Shown: positions 49,502 to 58,964, counted from the stretch's first letter. The stretch: DNA of 64,000 nucleotides from Streptomyces sp. NBC_00775 (GCF_036347135.1 NZ_CP108938.1:9982001-10046000); one strand, 5' to 3'. Translations and numbers: made by a program. The notes: generated from the sequence alone by a model not told the origin.

Positions 49502-49624
49502 ACCGTGTCAGGGGGTGCGCCGCAGTGCCCCGAGATCGAGAACGGGGAGCATTTGGGCCGGCGGTTCACTGTGGGTTACCTCATATGCGTTGCCCCAGTC
49601 GCCCCAGGGTGCTGGAGTGAGCCC

Positions 49625-50401
49625 ATGGATCACGTTGCGGTACTGGCTCTGTTCGATCGGGACATGCGGGAAGGAGCACGGCCGGACGCCCCGGATGCCC
49701 GGGTCGAGCGCGTCGGCAAGGTAGTGCGTCAGGTCGGCGCCGAGCGGGGCTGGAACGGGGTGATCTGGTCGGACCTGGACGAGGCCGGCGCGGACGCGGC
49801 GATCGCCGAGCAGGTCAGGTACTTCGCCGACCTCGGGCGAGAGTTCGAATGGAAGCTGTATGGGCACGACAAGCCGGAGGACCTCGGGCACCGGCTGCGG
49901 ACGGCCGGATTCACCGCCGCGCCCGAGGAGACGCTGATGGTCGCCGAGCTGGGCGATCTGACGCTCGACGCGGAGCCGCCCGAGGGCGTACGGCTGCTTC
50001 CCGTCACCGACCGCGCGGGTGTCGACCTCGTGGCCGAGGTCCATGAACAGGCCTTCGGCACCGACGGCACGCGCCTGCGCCACCAGCTGCTGGCCCAGCT
50101 CACCGGCGACGCGGACACGGTCGTCGCCGTCGTGGCCCTCGCCGGTGACGCCCCGGTCAGCGCGGCCCGGATGGAACTCCTGCCGGGCACCCGGTTCGCC
50201 GGACTGTGGGGCGGCGGCACGGTCGAGGCCTGGCGCGGCCGGGGCATCTACCGCGCACTGGTCGCCCACCGCGCCCGCGTCGCCGCCGAGCGCGGCTACC
50301 GCTACGTCCAGGTCGACGCCTCCAGCCAGAGCCGCCCCATCCTCGCCCGCCTGGGCTTCCAGCCGCTGACCACGACGACCCCCTACGTGTATACGCGGTG
50401 A
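49625..50401 (+). CDS. GNAT family acetyltransferase
   Basis: The 258-residue protein has a divergent N-terminal half and a C-terminal GNAT domain with the acetyl-CoA motif WRGRGIYRALVAHRARVAAERG (from about residue 205). The late block SQSRPILARLGFQPL is typical of Streptomyces GNATs of unknown substrate. It starts 8 bp after GGAG. Confidence 0.85.
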   Translation: MDHVAVLALFDRDMREGARPDAPDARVERVGKVVRQVGAERGWNGVIWSDLDEAGADAAIAEQVRYFADLGREFEWKLYGHDKPEDLGHRLRTAGFTAAPEETLMVAELGDLTLDAEPPEGVRLLPVTDRAGVDLVAEVHEQAFGTDGTRLRHQLLAQLTGDADTVVAVVALAGDAPVSAARMELLPGTRFAGLWGGGTVEAWRGRGIYRALVAHRARVAAERGYRYVQVDASSQSRPILARLGFQPLTTTTPYVYTR

Positions 50402-50509
50402 CGCCAGGCCCGTATGTCCCACGGTGCTCGCCCCTGCGCGGACAGTGACGCCGGAAAGATTTTCAGGACCCGATGTCACATCCCGGCCCGCTCGATCCGT
50501 CGCATCGGC

Positions 50510-51421
50510 ATGACGACGAACCAGAGCATCCTCCTGGCCGGCGCGAGCGGAGTTCTCGGCCGGCACATCACCCGGGCCCTGACCGACGCGGGCCACAAGG
50601 TCACCGGCCTCGGCCGGGGCCCCGACAACGGGGTCCAGGCCGACCTGATGGACCGCGACGCGCTGCTGCGTACCGTCGACGGGCGGCACTTCGACACGGT
50701 CGTCCTCGCCGCCACCGCCCTGCGCAAGGCGCCCCTGCGCCACCGCGACATGCACGAGACCAACGCGCTGCGCATCGACGGCACCGTCCACCTCATCGAG
50801 GCCGCGCGGGCCACCGGCGCACGGCGACTCGTCGCCGAGTCGATGGTCTTCGGGTACGGATACGGCGACCACGGTGACCACGTCATCACCGAGGACGACA
50901 CCTTCGGCCCGCAGGGCGCCACCGCGCAGCTGGAACAGCACATCGCGGCCATGCGCATCAAGGAACAACTCACCTTCGAGGCATGCGGGTTGGAGGGGAT
51001 CGCGCTGCGCTTCGGGCTCTTCTACGGCCCCGGCGGCACCGACGCCATTCTGCCCATGCTGCGCAAGCGGCAGCTTCCCGTGGCCGACGACCAGGGCCGG
51101 GTCCTGCCGTGGATCGACCTGGTCGACGCCGCGAGCGCGGTCGCCGCCGCCGTCGAACACGGCCGCCCCGGCCAGGCCTACAACATCGTCGACCGCACCC
51201 CGCTGGGATTCGCCGCCCATGTCCGCGCCGTGGCCCAGCAGTTCGGACTGCCGAAGCCGATGACCGTACCGCTGTGGCTGATGAAGCCCATGTCGTACGC
51301 GCACGTCATGATGCAGACGGCCATGCGGGTGTCCGCGGTGAAGGCGGAGCGGGAACTGGGCTGGAACCCCGCCTACCCGTCCAGTCACGACGGGCTGGCC
51401 GCGCTCAAGGCGGCCGCCTGA
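50510..51421 (+). CDS. NAD-dependent epimerase/dehydratase-fold protein
   Basis: The 303-residue extended short-chain dehydrogenase fold protein has the NAD motif LLAGASGVLGRHI at residues 7-19 and later GIALRFGLFYGPGGTD and IVDRTPLGF. The catalytic YxxxK is not seen: the region reads EQHIAAMRIKEQL, without the Tyr. It may bind a nucleotide as a regulator, or act in a non-standard way. No operon partner is evident. Confidence 0.8.
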   Translation: MTTNQSILLAGASGVLGRHITRALTDAGHKVTGLGRGPDNGVQADLMDRDALLRTVDGRHFDTVVLAATALRKAPLRHRDMHETNALRIDGTVHLIEAARATGARRLVAESMVFGYGYGDHGDHVITEDDTFGPQGATAQLEQHIAAMRIKEQLTFEACGLEGIALRFGLFYGPGGTDAILPMLRKRQLPVADDQGRVLPWIDLVDAASAVAAAVEHGRPGQAYNIVDRTPLGFAAHVRAVAQQFGLPKPMTVPLWLMKPMSYAHVMMQTAMRVSAVKAERELGWNPAYPSSHDGLAALKAAA

Positions 51422-51430
51422 GGCGCGAAC

Positions 51431-51470
51431 GGGGGCCGAACGGCCCGGAGCCGAGGGCCAACCGGCCCCC
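51431..51470 (+). terminator. Possible terminator after the epimerase-fold gene
   Basis: GGGGGCCG and CGGCCCCC pair over 8 bp around a 24-nt loop that itself contains GC-rich repeats. It lies 10 bp after the stop codon. Confidence 0.5.
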
Positions 51471-51674
51471 TGTGGGTGAGGGTTCGGGACGGCATGCTGA
51501 GGGTGTGGACGCAAGCCGTCCCAGGGACTGCCTCCCGTCGCGCTCGACTCTCCCGCGCCAGGCGCTCGGTCGAGGCGGCAGGCCCGCCGGCTGTCGAGGG
51601 GGAGCCATGTCGGCGGGCCTGGACTCACACTTGGTGTTCAGCACTCCGCATCCGGCACCGGACATCCGGCCCGC
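51471..51674. other. Repeat-rich intergenic stretch
   Basis: Two further inverted repeats follow the hairpin above: GGGACGGC at 51486-51493 with GCCGTCCC at 51515-51522, and AGGCCCGCCG at 51580-51589 with CGGCGGGCCT at 51611-51620. The region could be a structured RNA or a decayed gene. No convincing protein is encoded. Confidence 0.5.
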
Positions 51675-52556
51675 TCAGAGATCGAGCTGGTACTCCACCG
51701 CTGCGTGCGTGGGCAGATAGCCGAGCGCGTCGTTGATGGAGCGCATGGGAGCGTTGCTGTCGGCGGTGTCCGTCAGCAGGCCGCCGAGTTCGGGATACGT
51801 CCGCCGGGCCAGCCGGATCGACTCCGCCTTCATCCAGAGTCCGAGGCCGTGACCGCGGTGCTCGGGCAGCACACCGGTGCCGTAGTGCTGGCCGTCACCC
51901 CGGCCGTCGCCCGGAACGACGAGTTCGGAGAAGCCGGCGATCGAACCGTCCGAGCGGTCCACCACGGCCACCGTGTGGAGCAACTCCCCGCGCTTCGCGA
52001 TGGCTTCGGCCGCCGCCAGGACCCGCTCCACGTCCCACGCGACGATCCCGTAGTCGGTGCCCTCCATCGGCATGTCGTCCATGGCGCGCCGCGAGTCGGC
52101 GAAGGTCTGCGCCAGCTCGGGCGGCACGGCGCCGACCCAGTGTGTCAACTCGTAGCCCGGATGCGGCCGTTCGGCGATCTCGGAGTTCCGCGCGGAATCC
52201 AGGTCGGCCAGCGCAAGTCGTGCGTACGTCAGTGCCAGCACCCGGCGGAAGCCGCGCGCCGCCAGGAACAGATCACCGGGGGAGCCGGTCTCGGCCTGCG
52301 CGACGAGTGACCGCCGCCCGTCGTCCCGCGCCGCGGAGACGGCCGCGTCCAGGAGAGCGCCGCCGACACCCTGCCGCCGCTCGGCAGGGTGTACGGCGAC
52401 CTCCAGCTCCGCCAGATGATCCTGCCCCTCCTTGGTGAACAACCGCAGAAAGGCGGAGCCCACGGGGACTCCCTCGGTGCCGGAGGCCAGCCATGCCAGG
52501 CGGCGGCTCGACGGTGTGGGCTCGGGATCGGTCAGCGGCGTGATGCGCGGTGGCAA
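51675..52556 (-). CDS. Two-domain GNAT acetyltransferase (mycothiol-synthase-like layout)
   Basis: The 293-residue protein has two GNAT domains. The first acetyl-CoA motif is VHPAERRQGVGGALLDAAV (about residues 55-73) and the second VLPEHRGHGLGLWMKAESI (about residues 231-249). Two GNAT halves are also seen in MshD. The start at 52556 is TTG, supported by GGAGAG a few bases upstream. The substrate is unknown. Confidence 0.83.
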   Translation of the reverse strand: MPPRITPLTDPEPTPSSRRLAWLASGTEGVPVGSAFLRLFTKEGQDHLAELEVAVHPAERRQGVGGALLDAAVSAARDDGRRSLVAQAETGSPGDLFLAARGFRRVLALTYARLALADLDSARNSEIAERPHPGYELTHWVGAVPPELAQTFADSRRAMDDMPMEGTDYGIVAWDVERVLAAAEAIAKRGELLHTVAVVDRSDGSIAGFSELVVPGDGRGDGQHYGTGVLPEHRGHGLGLWMKAESIRLARRTYPELGGLLTDTADSNAPMRSINDALGYLPTHAAVEYQLDL

Positions 52557-52646
52557 GGTCTCTCCGTGGCGTCGGGTGTGCGGGGGCGAAGCCCGCAGAA
52601 CCTAGCCGTACCGGCGCGCCACCCGCAACAGAATTGAGCCCGGCCG

Positions 52647-52910
52647 TCAGCGGCGCACCTTCGCCCGGTCCAGCGCCGCGACGCCCAGCGCCGCCAGGCC
52701 GATCTGGATGAGCCACTCGATCCAGTCGACGCCCTTGGTGTCGGCGACGCCGAACGCGGCGGCTATCCCCGAGCCGATGAACGCGGCCACGATGCCGACG
52801 CCGATCGTCCACAGGATGCCGATGCGCTGGCGTCCCGGGACGACGAGCCTGCCCAGTACGCCGATGATGATGCCGATGAGGATGGCACTGATGATGCCTG
52901 AGATCTCCAT
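52647..52910 (-). CDS. GlsB/YeaQ/YmgE family small membrane protein
   Basis: The 87-residue protein has three hydrophobic segments with glycine zippers (ISAILIGIIIGVLGRLVVPG, then GIVAAFIGSGIAAAFG), the signature of the transglycosylase-associated/GlsB stress family. It starts after GGCGGAG. Function is linked to stress in some bacteria but the mechanism is unknown. Confidence 0.9.
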   Translation of the reverse strand: MEISGIISAILIGIIIGVLGRLVVPGRQRIGILWTIGVGIVAAFIGSGIAAAFGVADTKGVDWIEWLIQIGLAALGVAALDRAKVRR

Positions 52911-53141
52911 CTCCGCCCCTCTTTGTCGGTCCCCCGCAGTTATGTATCTGCCCCCTGGGAGCGGAGGCAGTCCGCCCCGCTTCGCGCGCCCCGGGATGCG
53001 CTCCGGCGCCCTCCTGTTCAGCCGTCGTTTCGACATGTACCGTTCAAGAATCTGTCGCGCGGAAGACGGCCAACCACCGTTCTACGCGCGGAGACTTGGC
53101 GCCCGCACCGCCTCTCCCCACCCCTCACGGAGGTTCGCCGG

Positions 53142-54590
53142 ATGCTCGGATTCAGAAGATCCCGCCACAGACTCACCACGGCGCTGGCCGTGTTCGGACT
53201 GCTCGTCACGGGCGCGGCCGTCCAGGCGGCCACCGCCGCTCCCGCGCACGCGGCGACCACGCACCGCGTCCTGTTCGACAACGGCCACGCCGAGACGGCG
53301 GGCAACGCCGACTGGATCATCTCCACCAGCCAGCCCGACCCGCTCGGCCAGGACTCCTCCCCGTCCTCCGAGACGGACTGGACCGGCGCCCTCTCCTCCT
53401 GGGGCGTAGCCCTGCAGAACACCGGCAACTACAGCCTCAAGACGCTGCCTTCGGGCTCCAGCCTCACCTACGGCGGCTCGGCCGCGACCGACCTGTCGAA
53501 CTTCGACGAGCTGGTGCTGCCCGAGCCCAACACGCTCTTCACGACCGCCGAGAAGACCGCGATCATGACGTTCGTACAGAACGGCGGCGGCCTCTTCATG
53601 GTCTCCGACCACACCGGCGCCGACCGCAACAACGACGGCTACGACGCGGTCGAGATCTTCAACGACCTGATGACCAACAACAGCGTCGACTCCACCGACC
53701 CGTTCGGCTTCTCCATCGACTCGCTGAGCATCAGCTCCGACTACCCGAGCGCCATCAGCGACAGCACCAACGCGATCCTGCACGGCTCGTTCGGCACGGT
53801 CACCAAGAGCCTCATCGCCAGCGGTACGACGGCCACGCTCAAGCCCGCCGACAACTCGGCCGTCAAGGGCCTGCTCTACCGGACCGGTTACTCCGGCAAC
53901 ACCGGCGCCTTCTTCGCCACCAGCACCTTCGGCAGCGGTCGCGTCGCCTTCTGGGGCGACAGCTCCCCGATCGACGACGGCACCGGCCAGTCCGGCAACA
54001 CGCTGTACGACGGCTGGAACGACACCGGCGCCACCAACGCCGCGCTCGCCCTCAACGCCACCGACTGGCTCGCCGGCGCGAGCAGCAGCGGTGGTGGCGG
54101 AGGCGGTGGCGGCACCTGCACGGCCGCCCAGCTGCTCGCCAACCCCGGCTTCGAGTCCGGCAGTACGTCCTGGACCGCCACCAGCGGCGTCATCACCAAC
54201 AGCAGCAGCGAGGCCGCCCGCACCGGCTCGTACAAGGCCTGGCTGAACGGCTACGGCTCGGCCAACACCGACACGCTCTCCCAGGCGGTCACCGTCCCGT
54301 CCGGCTGCTCGGCCACCCTGAGCTTCTACCTCCACGTGGACACGGCCGAGACGACCACCAGCACGGCGTACGACACCCTGAAGGCCCAGGTCGTCAACAG
54401 CAGCGGCACGGTGCTGTCGACCCTGGCCACGTACTCGAACCTGAACGCCGCCTCGGGGTACACGCAGCGCACCTTCAGCCTCGGCACCACCTATGCCGGG
54501 CAGACGGTCACCATCAAGTTCACCGGCACCGAAGGCTCCACGCTCCAGACGTCGTTCGTCATCGACGACACGGCGCTCAACGTGAGCTGA
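53142..54590 (+). CDS. Secreted protein with a Rossmann-like domain and C-terminal CBM-like domain
   Basis: The 482-residue protein has a signal peptide ending near APAHA-AT. The N-terminal domain (THRVLFDNGHAETAGNADW through FVQNGGGLFMVSDHTGADRNNDGYD) resembles glutamine-amidotransferase-like or DUF4350-type domains without a clear catalytic triad. A Ser-Gly linker (SSSGGGGGGGGTC) follows. The C-terminal jelly roll (LLANPGFESGSTSWTA) is like the carbohydrate-binding modules of proprotein-convertase or CenC type, with two Cys that may pair. It is an extracellular hydrolase or binding protein of unknown target. The ATG follows ACGGAGG. Confidence 0.85.
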   Translation: MLGFRRSRHRLTTALAVFGLLVTGAAVQAATAAPAHAATTHRVLFDNGHAETAGNADWIISTSQPDPLGQDSSPSSETDWTGALSSWGVALQNTGNYSLKTLPSGSSLTYGGSAATDLSNFDELVLPEPNTLFTTAEKTAIMTFVQNGGGLFMVSDHTGADRNNDGYDAVEIFNDLMTNNSVDSTDPFGFSIDSLSISSDYPSAISDSTNAILHGSFGTVTKSLIASGTTATLKPADNSAVKGLLYRTGYSGNTGAFFATSTFGSGRVAFWGDSSPIDDGTGQSGNTLYDGWNDTGATNAALALNATDWLAGASSSGGGGGGGGTCTAAQLLANPGFESGSTSWTATSGVITNSSSEAARTGSYKAWLNGYGSANTDTLSQAVTVPSGCSATLSFYLHVDTAETTTSTAYDTLKAQVVNSSGTVLSTLATYSNLNAASGYTQRTFSLGTTYAGQTVTIKFTGTEGSTLQTSFVIDDTALNVS

Positions 54591-54614
54591 GCGGGAACCG
54601 AGCACGAGTCGTGC

Positions 54615-54648
54615 GACGGGGCGGACCCTGAATCGGGCCCGCCCCGTC
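54615..54648. terminator. Bidirectional terminator between the CBM protein and csxA
   Basis: GACGGGGCGG pairs with CCGCCCCGTC over 10 bp, and an inner ACCC/GGGC block partly extends the stem. It sits between convergent genes. Confidence 0.82.
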
Positions 54649-54671
54649 CTGACGTACGCGCCTGCCCCGCT

Positions 54672-57398
54672 CTACGAGGCCGGAACCGTCTTCTCCGCCG
54701 TGTTCCACCCCGAGACCCGTACCCGAGGCGTCGACCCGTGCAGATCGGCCGTCCGGTACGTGGCCTTCAGAGTCGTCGACTCGCCGGGCCACAGGCTGAC
54801 CTGGTTGTCGGACCACTGAACGGGCAGCACCGGCTTGCCCTTCGCGTCCACGAGGTGCACATCGGTGAGGAGCGACGGTGTCTTCCCGGTCCCGGTGTTC
54901 CGTACGGTGACCGTCGTCGTGGACGTGCCGTCCGGGCCCACGGAGGTCGACGCCGAAGCCGAAACCGGCACCCGCGCCATGGAGTTGAGCCCCTTGAGGT
55001 TCGCATAGCTCGTCGTCGGCGTGTACCACCAGTCGGTGTTGGCCCAGTCGAGCGTGTCGGCCCTCGTCGACAGCCAGTAGACGTTGCGGCTGACCTCCTT
55101 GCCCTGGGCGTCGGTGAGGATCAGGCGCGCGAGATAGGTCGTCGACAGCCCGCTCACCGAGGGCGGCACCGTGAGCGCGGTGCGGCGCGCCCCGTCGCCG
55201 CCCACGCTCACACCGGTCGCCGTCGTGTCGTACTTCTGTGTGCCGTCGGTGTTGAAGAGGGTGACCCGGGCCTTGAGACCGGACGCGGACGCGTGCCGGT
55301 TGTTGACCACGACGACCGAGCGGTTGTCGTACGAGTACTGGATGTGCAGCGGCTCATTGGCCTTCTTGGCGCCGAAGTAGGCACCGCCCTGGTCCAGGTA
55401 ACGGTCCATCAACTGCCAGTGCAGTGACGTCCATCCACTGTTGAACATCCAGTAGACGACTCCGGTCGAGGGCTGCGAGGAGTCGGTGGCGTTGCGCCCG
55501 TACGCCTCGTACTGCGCGCGCACGTTCTCGTACTGGGCGAGCTGCGCCTTGCGTACGTAGTCCGTGAGGCCGGTCGGTGCGCCGTAGCGGCCGGTCAGGG
55601 CGGCGTCGTAGAGCTTGAGGGTGGCGAAGGTCGAGGACGGCGAGCGGTGGTACTGCTTGGCGCCGGGGTTCTTCCAGAGGGTGTCCAGTTCGGCGGGGGA
55701 CATCATGCGGCGCAGGGTGTCGAGTGTGGGGATGTCGGGGCCCGCGCTGGTCTCGGAGTTGAAGCCGGTGGCACCGCCCTCGCGCTTGGCGTACCAGTAG
55801 TTCGGCGGGACCCAGTCGTACGGGCCGGTCATCTTCATGCCCGAACTGCCGGAAACCGGCGAGGAGCTGTCAGAGGCGGCGGCGACCACGGGCGTCGGCC
55901 AGTCGGCCGCCTTCAGTGCGGCCAGGTAGTTCTTCTCGATCGTCGCGTCCGGGGCGAAGTCGCTGCCGATGAGGAACGAGATGACGCTCGGGTGGTCGCG
56001 GAGCCGGGCGGCCTCGGCGGCCATCGACGCCTTGGCGACCGGATAGTCGGCCGCGGTCCACCGTTCGCCCGTCTCGCTGCCGTTGACCTGCCCCTCCCAC
56101 TTGTCGCAGCACTCCCAGCCGGGCAGGGTGAGGATGCCGTACTGGTCGGCGAGGTCGAAGAACTCGTCCGGTTCGATGTGCCCTTCCAGGCGGATGGTGT
56201 TGAGGCCCAGGTCGAGCGCGTACTTCAGCCGGTCCTCGACATAGGTGCGGTCCCAGCGCAGGAACTCGTCCGGTGACCAGCCGCCGCCCTTGATGAGCAG
56301 CCTGCGGCCGTTGATGCTGTACTGCCGGGCGCCGTCGGCGTTGAGCGGGGCCTTCACCTCGCGGATGCCGAAGTCCTCGTGCGCGGTGTCCGAGGGGGCG
56401 CCGGCGACGGAGGCGGTCAGGTCGAGGCCGTACATCGGCTGGCCGCCCATGCCCGCGGGCCACCACACCTTCGGCGACTTCAGACGCAGGCCGGGGGAGT
56501 CGGCCGGGGCGAAGGTGACCGTCTTCGTCTCGTGCGCGGCGAGCGGGACGGTCTTCGTGAAGGACGTCGATCCGATGGTGCCGGAGACTGTGGCGGTGAC
56601 GGCGGCGCCCGTCTCATTGCGTGCCTGAGCCTTGACGGTCAGGTCCGCCGAGGTGAGCGACGGGACGGCGAGCTTGGTCACCACGTGTGCGTCGCGCAGC
56701 GCGACCGGGCCGCCGCGGCGGACGAGGACGTCGCGGACGATGCCCATGTTCTCGTCGGGCGGCGGCTGCAGCCAGTCGATCCAGCCCATGGTGAGGTTCT
56801 TGTTCGGGGTGTTGGGCTGGACGCGGAAGGCGACGGTGTTGGTGCCCGCCCGCACCAGCGAGGTGATGTCGAGTTCGTGGTGGGTGTACGCGCCCGCCAC
56901 ATCGGCGGCCTTGGCGACCCGATGGCCGTTGACGTAGACGTCGGCCGCCGAGATCACCCCGCTGAAGTCCAGGTAGCTGCGCTCGGTGGTGTCCGTGACC
57001 GTGAAGTCCGAGCGGTACCACCAGGGCACGGTGAAGTCGGCCTTCGGGATCTTCTGCTGGTTGGTCGAGTAGAACGGGTCCGCGTACTTCCCCTTCGCGA
57101 GCAGCGCCGCCAGGACCGTGGAGCGGGAGCCCGCCGTGTACCAGCCGCTCGCCGGGTAGCCCGGGGAGGAGACGGCTGCCGTGGAGTCGGTGACTTTCGC
57201 CGTCGACTGGATCGCGTAGCCGGACAGCGCGGTGGTGCTGCCCGGCGCGGAGGCCACCGCGGTGACGCGGGCGTCCGGCGTGGTGACCGGCCCCGCGCCA
57301 GGGTCTCCGGCCCATGCGATCGTGGACACGGTGCACAGGAGGCCCAGGGCGACGGCGGCCGTGGTGCAGCGCCGTCGTGAGGCGGGGCGGTGGAACAC
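54672..57398 (-). CDS. csxA: Exo-beta-D-glucosaminidase, GH2 (CsxA)
   Basis: The product is 908 residues from the GTG at 57398, which follows AAGGAGACC; an upstream in-frame ATG lacks a ribosome-binding site. A signal peptide (to about residue 31) leads into a GH2 sugar-binding domain (WYRSDFTVTDTTERSYLDFSG), an immunoglobulin-like domain and the catalytic barrel. The chitosan-specific GH2 subfamily replaces the usual NE acid/base pair with SD; here Asp480 is in FLIGSDFAPD and the nucleophile Glu549 is in TGFNSETSAG, matching Asp469/Glu541 of Amycolatopsis CsxA. It releases glucosamine from chitosan ends. A CsnR-type box lies about 50 bp upstream. Confidence 0.95.
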   Translation of the reverse strand: MFHRPASRRRCTTAAVALGLLCTVSTIAWAGDPGAGPVTTPDARVTAVASAPGSTTALSGYAIQSTAKVTDSTAAVSSPGYPASGWYTAGSRSTVLAALLAKGKYADPFYSTNQQKIPKADFTVPWWYRSDFTVTDTTERSYLDFSGVISAADVYVNGHRVAKAADVAGAYTHHELDITSLVRAGTNTVAFRVQPNTPNKNLTMGWIDWLQPPPDENMGIVRDVLVRRGGPVALRDAHVVTKLAVPSLTSADLTVKAQARNETGAAVTATVSGTIGSTSFTKTVPLAAHETKTVTFAPADSPGLRLKSPKVWWPAGMGGQPMYGLDLTASVAGAPSDTAHEDFGIREVKAPLNADGARQYSINGRRLLIKGGGWSPDEFLRWDRTYVEDRLKYALDLGLNTIRLEGHIEPDEFFDLADQYGILTLPGWECCDKWEGQVNGSETGERWTAADYPVAKASMAAEAARLRDHPSVISFLIGSDFAPDATIEKNYLAALKAADWPTPVVAAASDSSSPVSGSSGMKMTGPYDWVPPNYWYAKREGGATGFNSETSAGPDIPTLDTLRRMMSPAELDTLWKNPGAKQYHRSPSSTFATLKLYDAALTGRYGAPTGLTDYVRKAQLAQYENVRAQYEAYGRNATDSSQPSTGVVYWMFNSGWTSLHWQLMDRYLDQGGAYFGAKKANEPLHIQYSYDNRSVVVVNNRHASASGLKARVTLFNTDGTQKYDTTATGVSVGGDGARRTALTVPPSVSGLSTTYLARLILTDAQGKEVSRNVYWLSTRADTLDWANTDWWYTPTTSYANLKGLNSMARVPVSASASTSVGPDGTSTTTVTVRNTGTGKTPSLLTDVHLVDAKGKPVLPVQWSDNQVSLWPGESTTLKATYRTADLHGSTPRVRVSGWNTAEKTVPAS

Positions 57399-57446
57399 GG
57401 TGGTCTCCTTGGGAGGTGGGGGAGCATCCGCGCTTCGACACTGCAA

Positions 57447-57465
57447 GTTAGGAAACTTTACTAAC
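57447..57465 (-). promoter_or_regulatory. CsnR-type operator upstream of csxA
   Basis: GTTAGGAAACTTTACTAAC is a near-perfect 19-bp palindrome with one mismatch. From memory, it matches the GTTAGGAAA-type box bound by the ROK repressor CsnR before Streptomyces chitosanase genes. Confidence 0.8.
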
Positions 57466-57570
57466 TAGGCTCACAAGCTAAGCGGCTGAGTAAGTCATGT
57501 CAATCGCTGCAAGGGCGCGCCCCGCCCCTGAAGCCGGCCGCGGCTCCCGCCGCCGGGGAGCTCGCCCGGT

Positions 57571-58770
57571 TCAGGAGGCCGACCGCCGCTCGAACACCAC
57601 ATCACGGGCCGTCCCCAGCGCCGTCGCCACCGCACCGAGCAGCACCGCGTCCTCACCCAGCCGGCTGGGCACGATCTTCGGGCGCAGCGGAGTGAGGGCG
57701 CGCAGGGTCTCGCGCACCGGACGCAGCAGCAGATCGACGCTGTGGCCCACGCCCCCGCCGAGGACCACCAGATCCGGGTCGAGGACCGCGGCCGCCGCGG
57801 CCACCGTGTGCGCGATCCGCTCGCCCTCCAGCTGAACCGCCTGGACCGCGGCGGGATGGCCCGCGCGTGCCGCGTCGAAGACGGCCTTCGCGGTGAGCTG
57901 CCCGGTCATCCCGAAGTGCCGCGCCGCCTCGACGACGGCCACGCCCGACACCGCGTCCTCCAGGGTCTCCGGCTTCTGCTGCCCCGGCCACGGCAGGAAC
58001 CCGATCTCGCCGGCCCCGCCGTGCGCCCCCGTGAACAGCCGCCCCTCACTGACGACACCCATGCCGAGACCGGTGCCGATCATGATGTATGTGAACAGCC
58101 GGCTGCCCGCGCCGACTCCGTACGTGTACTCGCCCAGCGCCGCGAGGTTGGCGTCGTTGTGCACCTCCAGCGGGATGCCCAGCTCCTCGCGCATCCGGTC
58201 GAACAGGCCCGCGCGGCCCCACCCGGGCAGATGCATCGCGTACCGCACCCGGCGCTGCTTCTCGTCGTACACGCCCGGCGTGCCCACCACCGCGTGGGCC
58301 ACCTCGTCCGCGCCGACACCGGAGTTGGCGACGACCTGGTGGGCCGTGGCGACCACCAGGTCGGCCATGGCGCCGGAGGTGCGGGCCCGGTTGCGTACGT
58401 CGGCCCGCGCGACCACCGCGCCGTCGAGATCGGCGACCGCGACGCGCAGCCAACTACGGCCGATGTCGATACCGAGCGCGTAACCGGCCGAGGGATCGGG
58501 GGCGTACAGGACGGCGACCCGGCCGCGCTCCGGTGTGTGGGTGCCGACCTCGTGGACCAGTCCGGCTTCCTCCAGGGCCGCGAGCGCGCTGGAGACCGTC
58601 GGCTTGGACAGGCCCGTCTCGCGGGCGAGCTGGGCGCGTGAGGCGGCGCCGCCGGTGCGCAGCCGGTCGAGCAGCAGCCGCTCGTTGGTGCTGCGCAGCC
58701 GCCGGCGGTTCCAGGGCTGTTCGGGCTGCTCTGCGGCGTCGCTGGCGGGCATCGCACCATTCTCACGCAT
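57571..58770 (-). CDS. csnR: ROK-family repressor, CsnR-like
   Basis: The 399-residue protein has an N-terminal winged helix (STNERLLLDRLRTGGAASRAQLARETGLSKPTVSSALAALEEAGLV, about residues 27-72) and a ROK domain with the ATP-like motif GIDIGRSWLRVAVADLDG. The family zinc motif after GEIGF (GHxxxxCxCG) is missing: the sequence reads GEIGFLPWPGQQKPE. Its position beside csxA and the CsnR-type boxes on both sides point to a chitosan-responsive repressor. The ATG at 58752 is an alternative start. The symbol is by homology and context. Confidence 0.82.
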   Translation of the reverse strand: MRENGAMPASDAAEQPEQPWNRRRLRSTNERLLLDRLRTGGAASRAQLARETGLSKPTVSSALAALEEAGLVHEVGTHTPERGRVAVLYAPDPSAGYALGIDIGRSWLRVAVADLDGAVVARADVRNRARTSGAMADLVVATAHQVVANSGVGADEVAHAVVGTPGVYDEKQRRVRYAMHLPGWGRAGLFDRMREELGIPLEVHNDANLAALGEYTYGVGAGSRLFTYIMIGTGLGMGVVSEGRLFTGAHGGAGEIGFLPWPGQQKPETLEDAVSGVAVVEAARHFGMTGQLTAKAVFDAARAGHPAAVQAVQLEGERIAHTVAAAAAVLDPDLVVLGGGVGHSVDLLLRPVRETLRALTPLRPKIVPSRLGEDAVLLGAVATALGTARDVVFERRSAS

Positions 58771-58791
58771 TCATGACACCCTCTTGACGCA

Positions 58792-58810
58792 TCTAGTAAG
58801 GCTCCTTAAC
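58792..58810. promoter_or_regulatory. Degenerate CsnR-type box between the ROK and permease genes
   Basis: TCTAGTAAGGCTCCTTAAC contains the exact palindrome TAAGG-CT-CCTTA and aligns with the csxA box (read on the other strand) at 13 of 19 positions. It could mediate autoregulation and control of the divergent permease. Confidence 0.5.
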
Positions 58811-58964
58811 TTTATCGCCCAGTCAGCCTCGCCGGGCGAGCCAAGGGGAGCCCAGCGCCGGCCGGTCACCCGCCGCCCTTGATCCGCCGCCTTTCGTCCG
58901 TCGGCCGCCACTGAGGCCGGCCGTCACCACGTACCTCTCCCCGCGTCCCGCTTCAGGAGGACCC

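Noticed and set aside
51607..51720. A 37-residue ORF (MSAGLDSHLVFSTPHP start) with a good GGGGGAG ribosome-binding site
   Set aside because: It runs into the antisense GNAT gene, has no family features, and the region is better explained by inverted repeats. It remains possible but unsupported.
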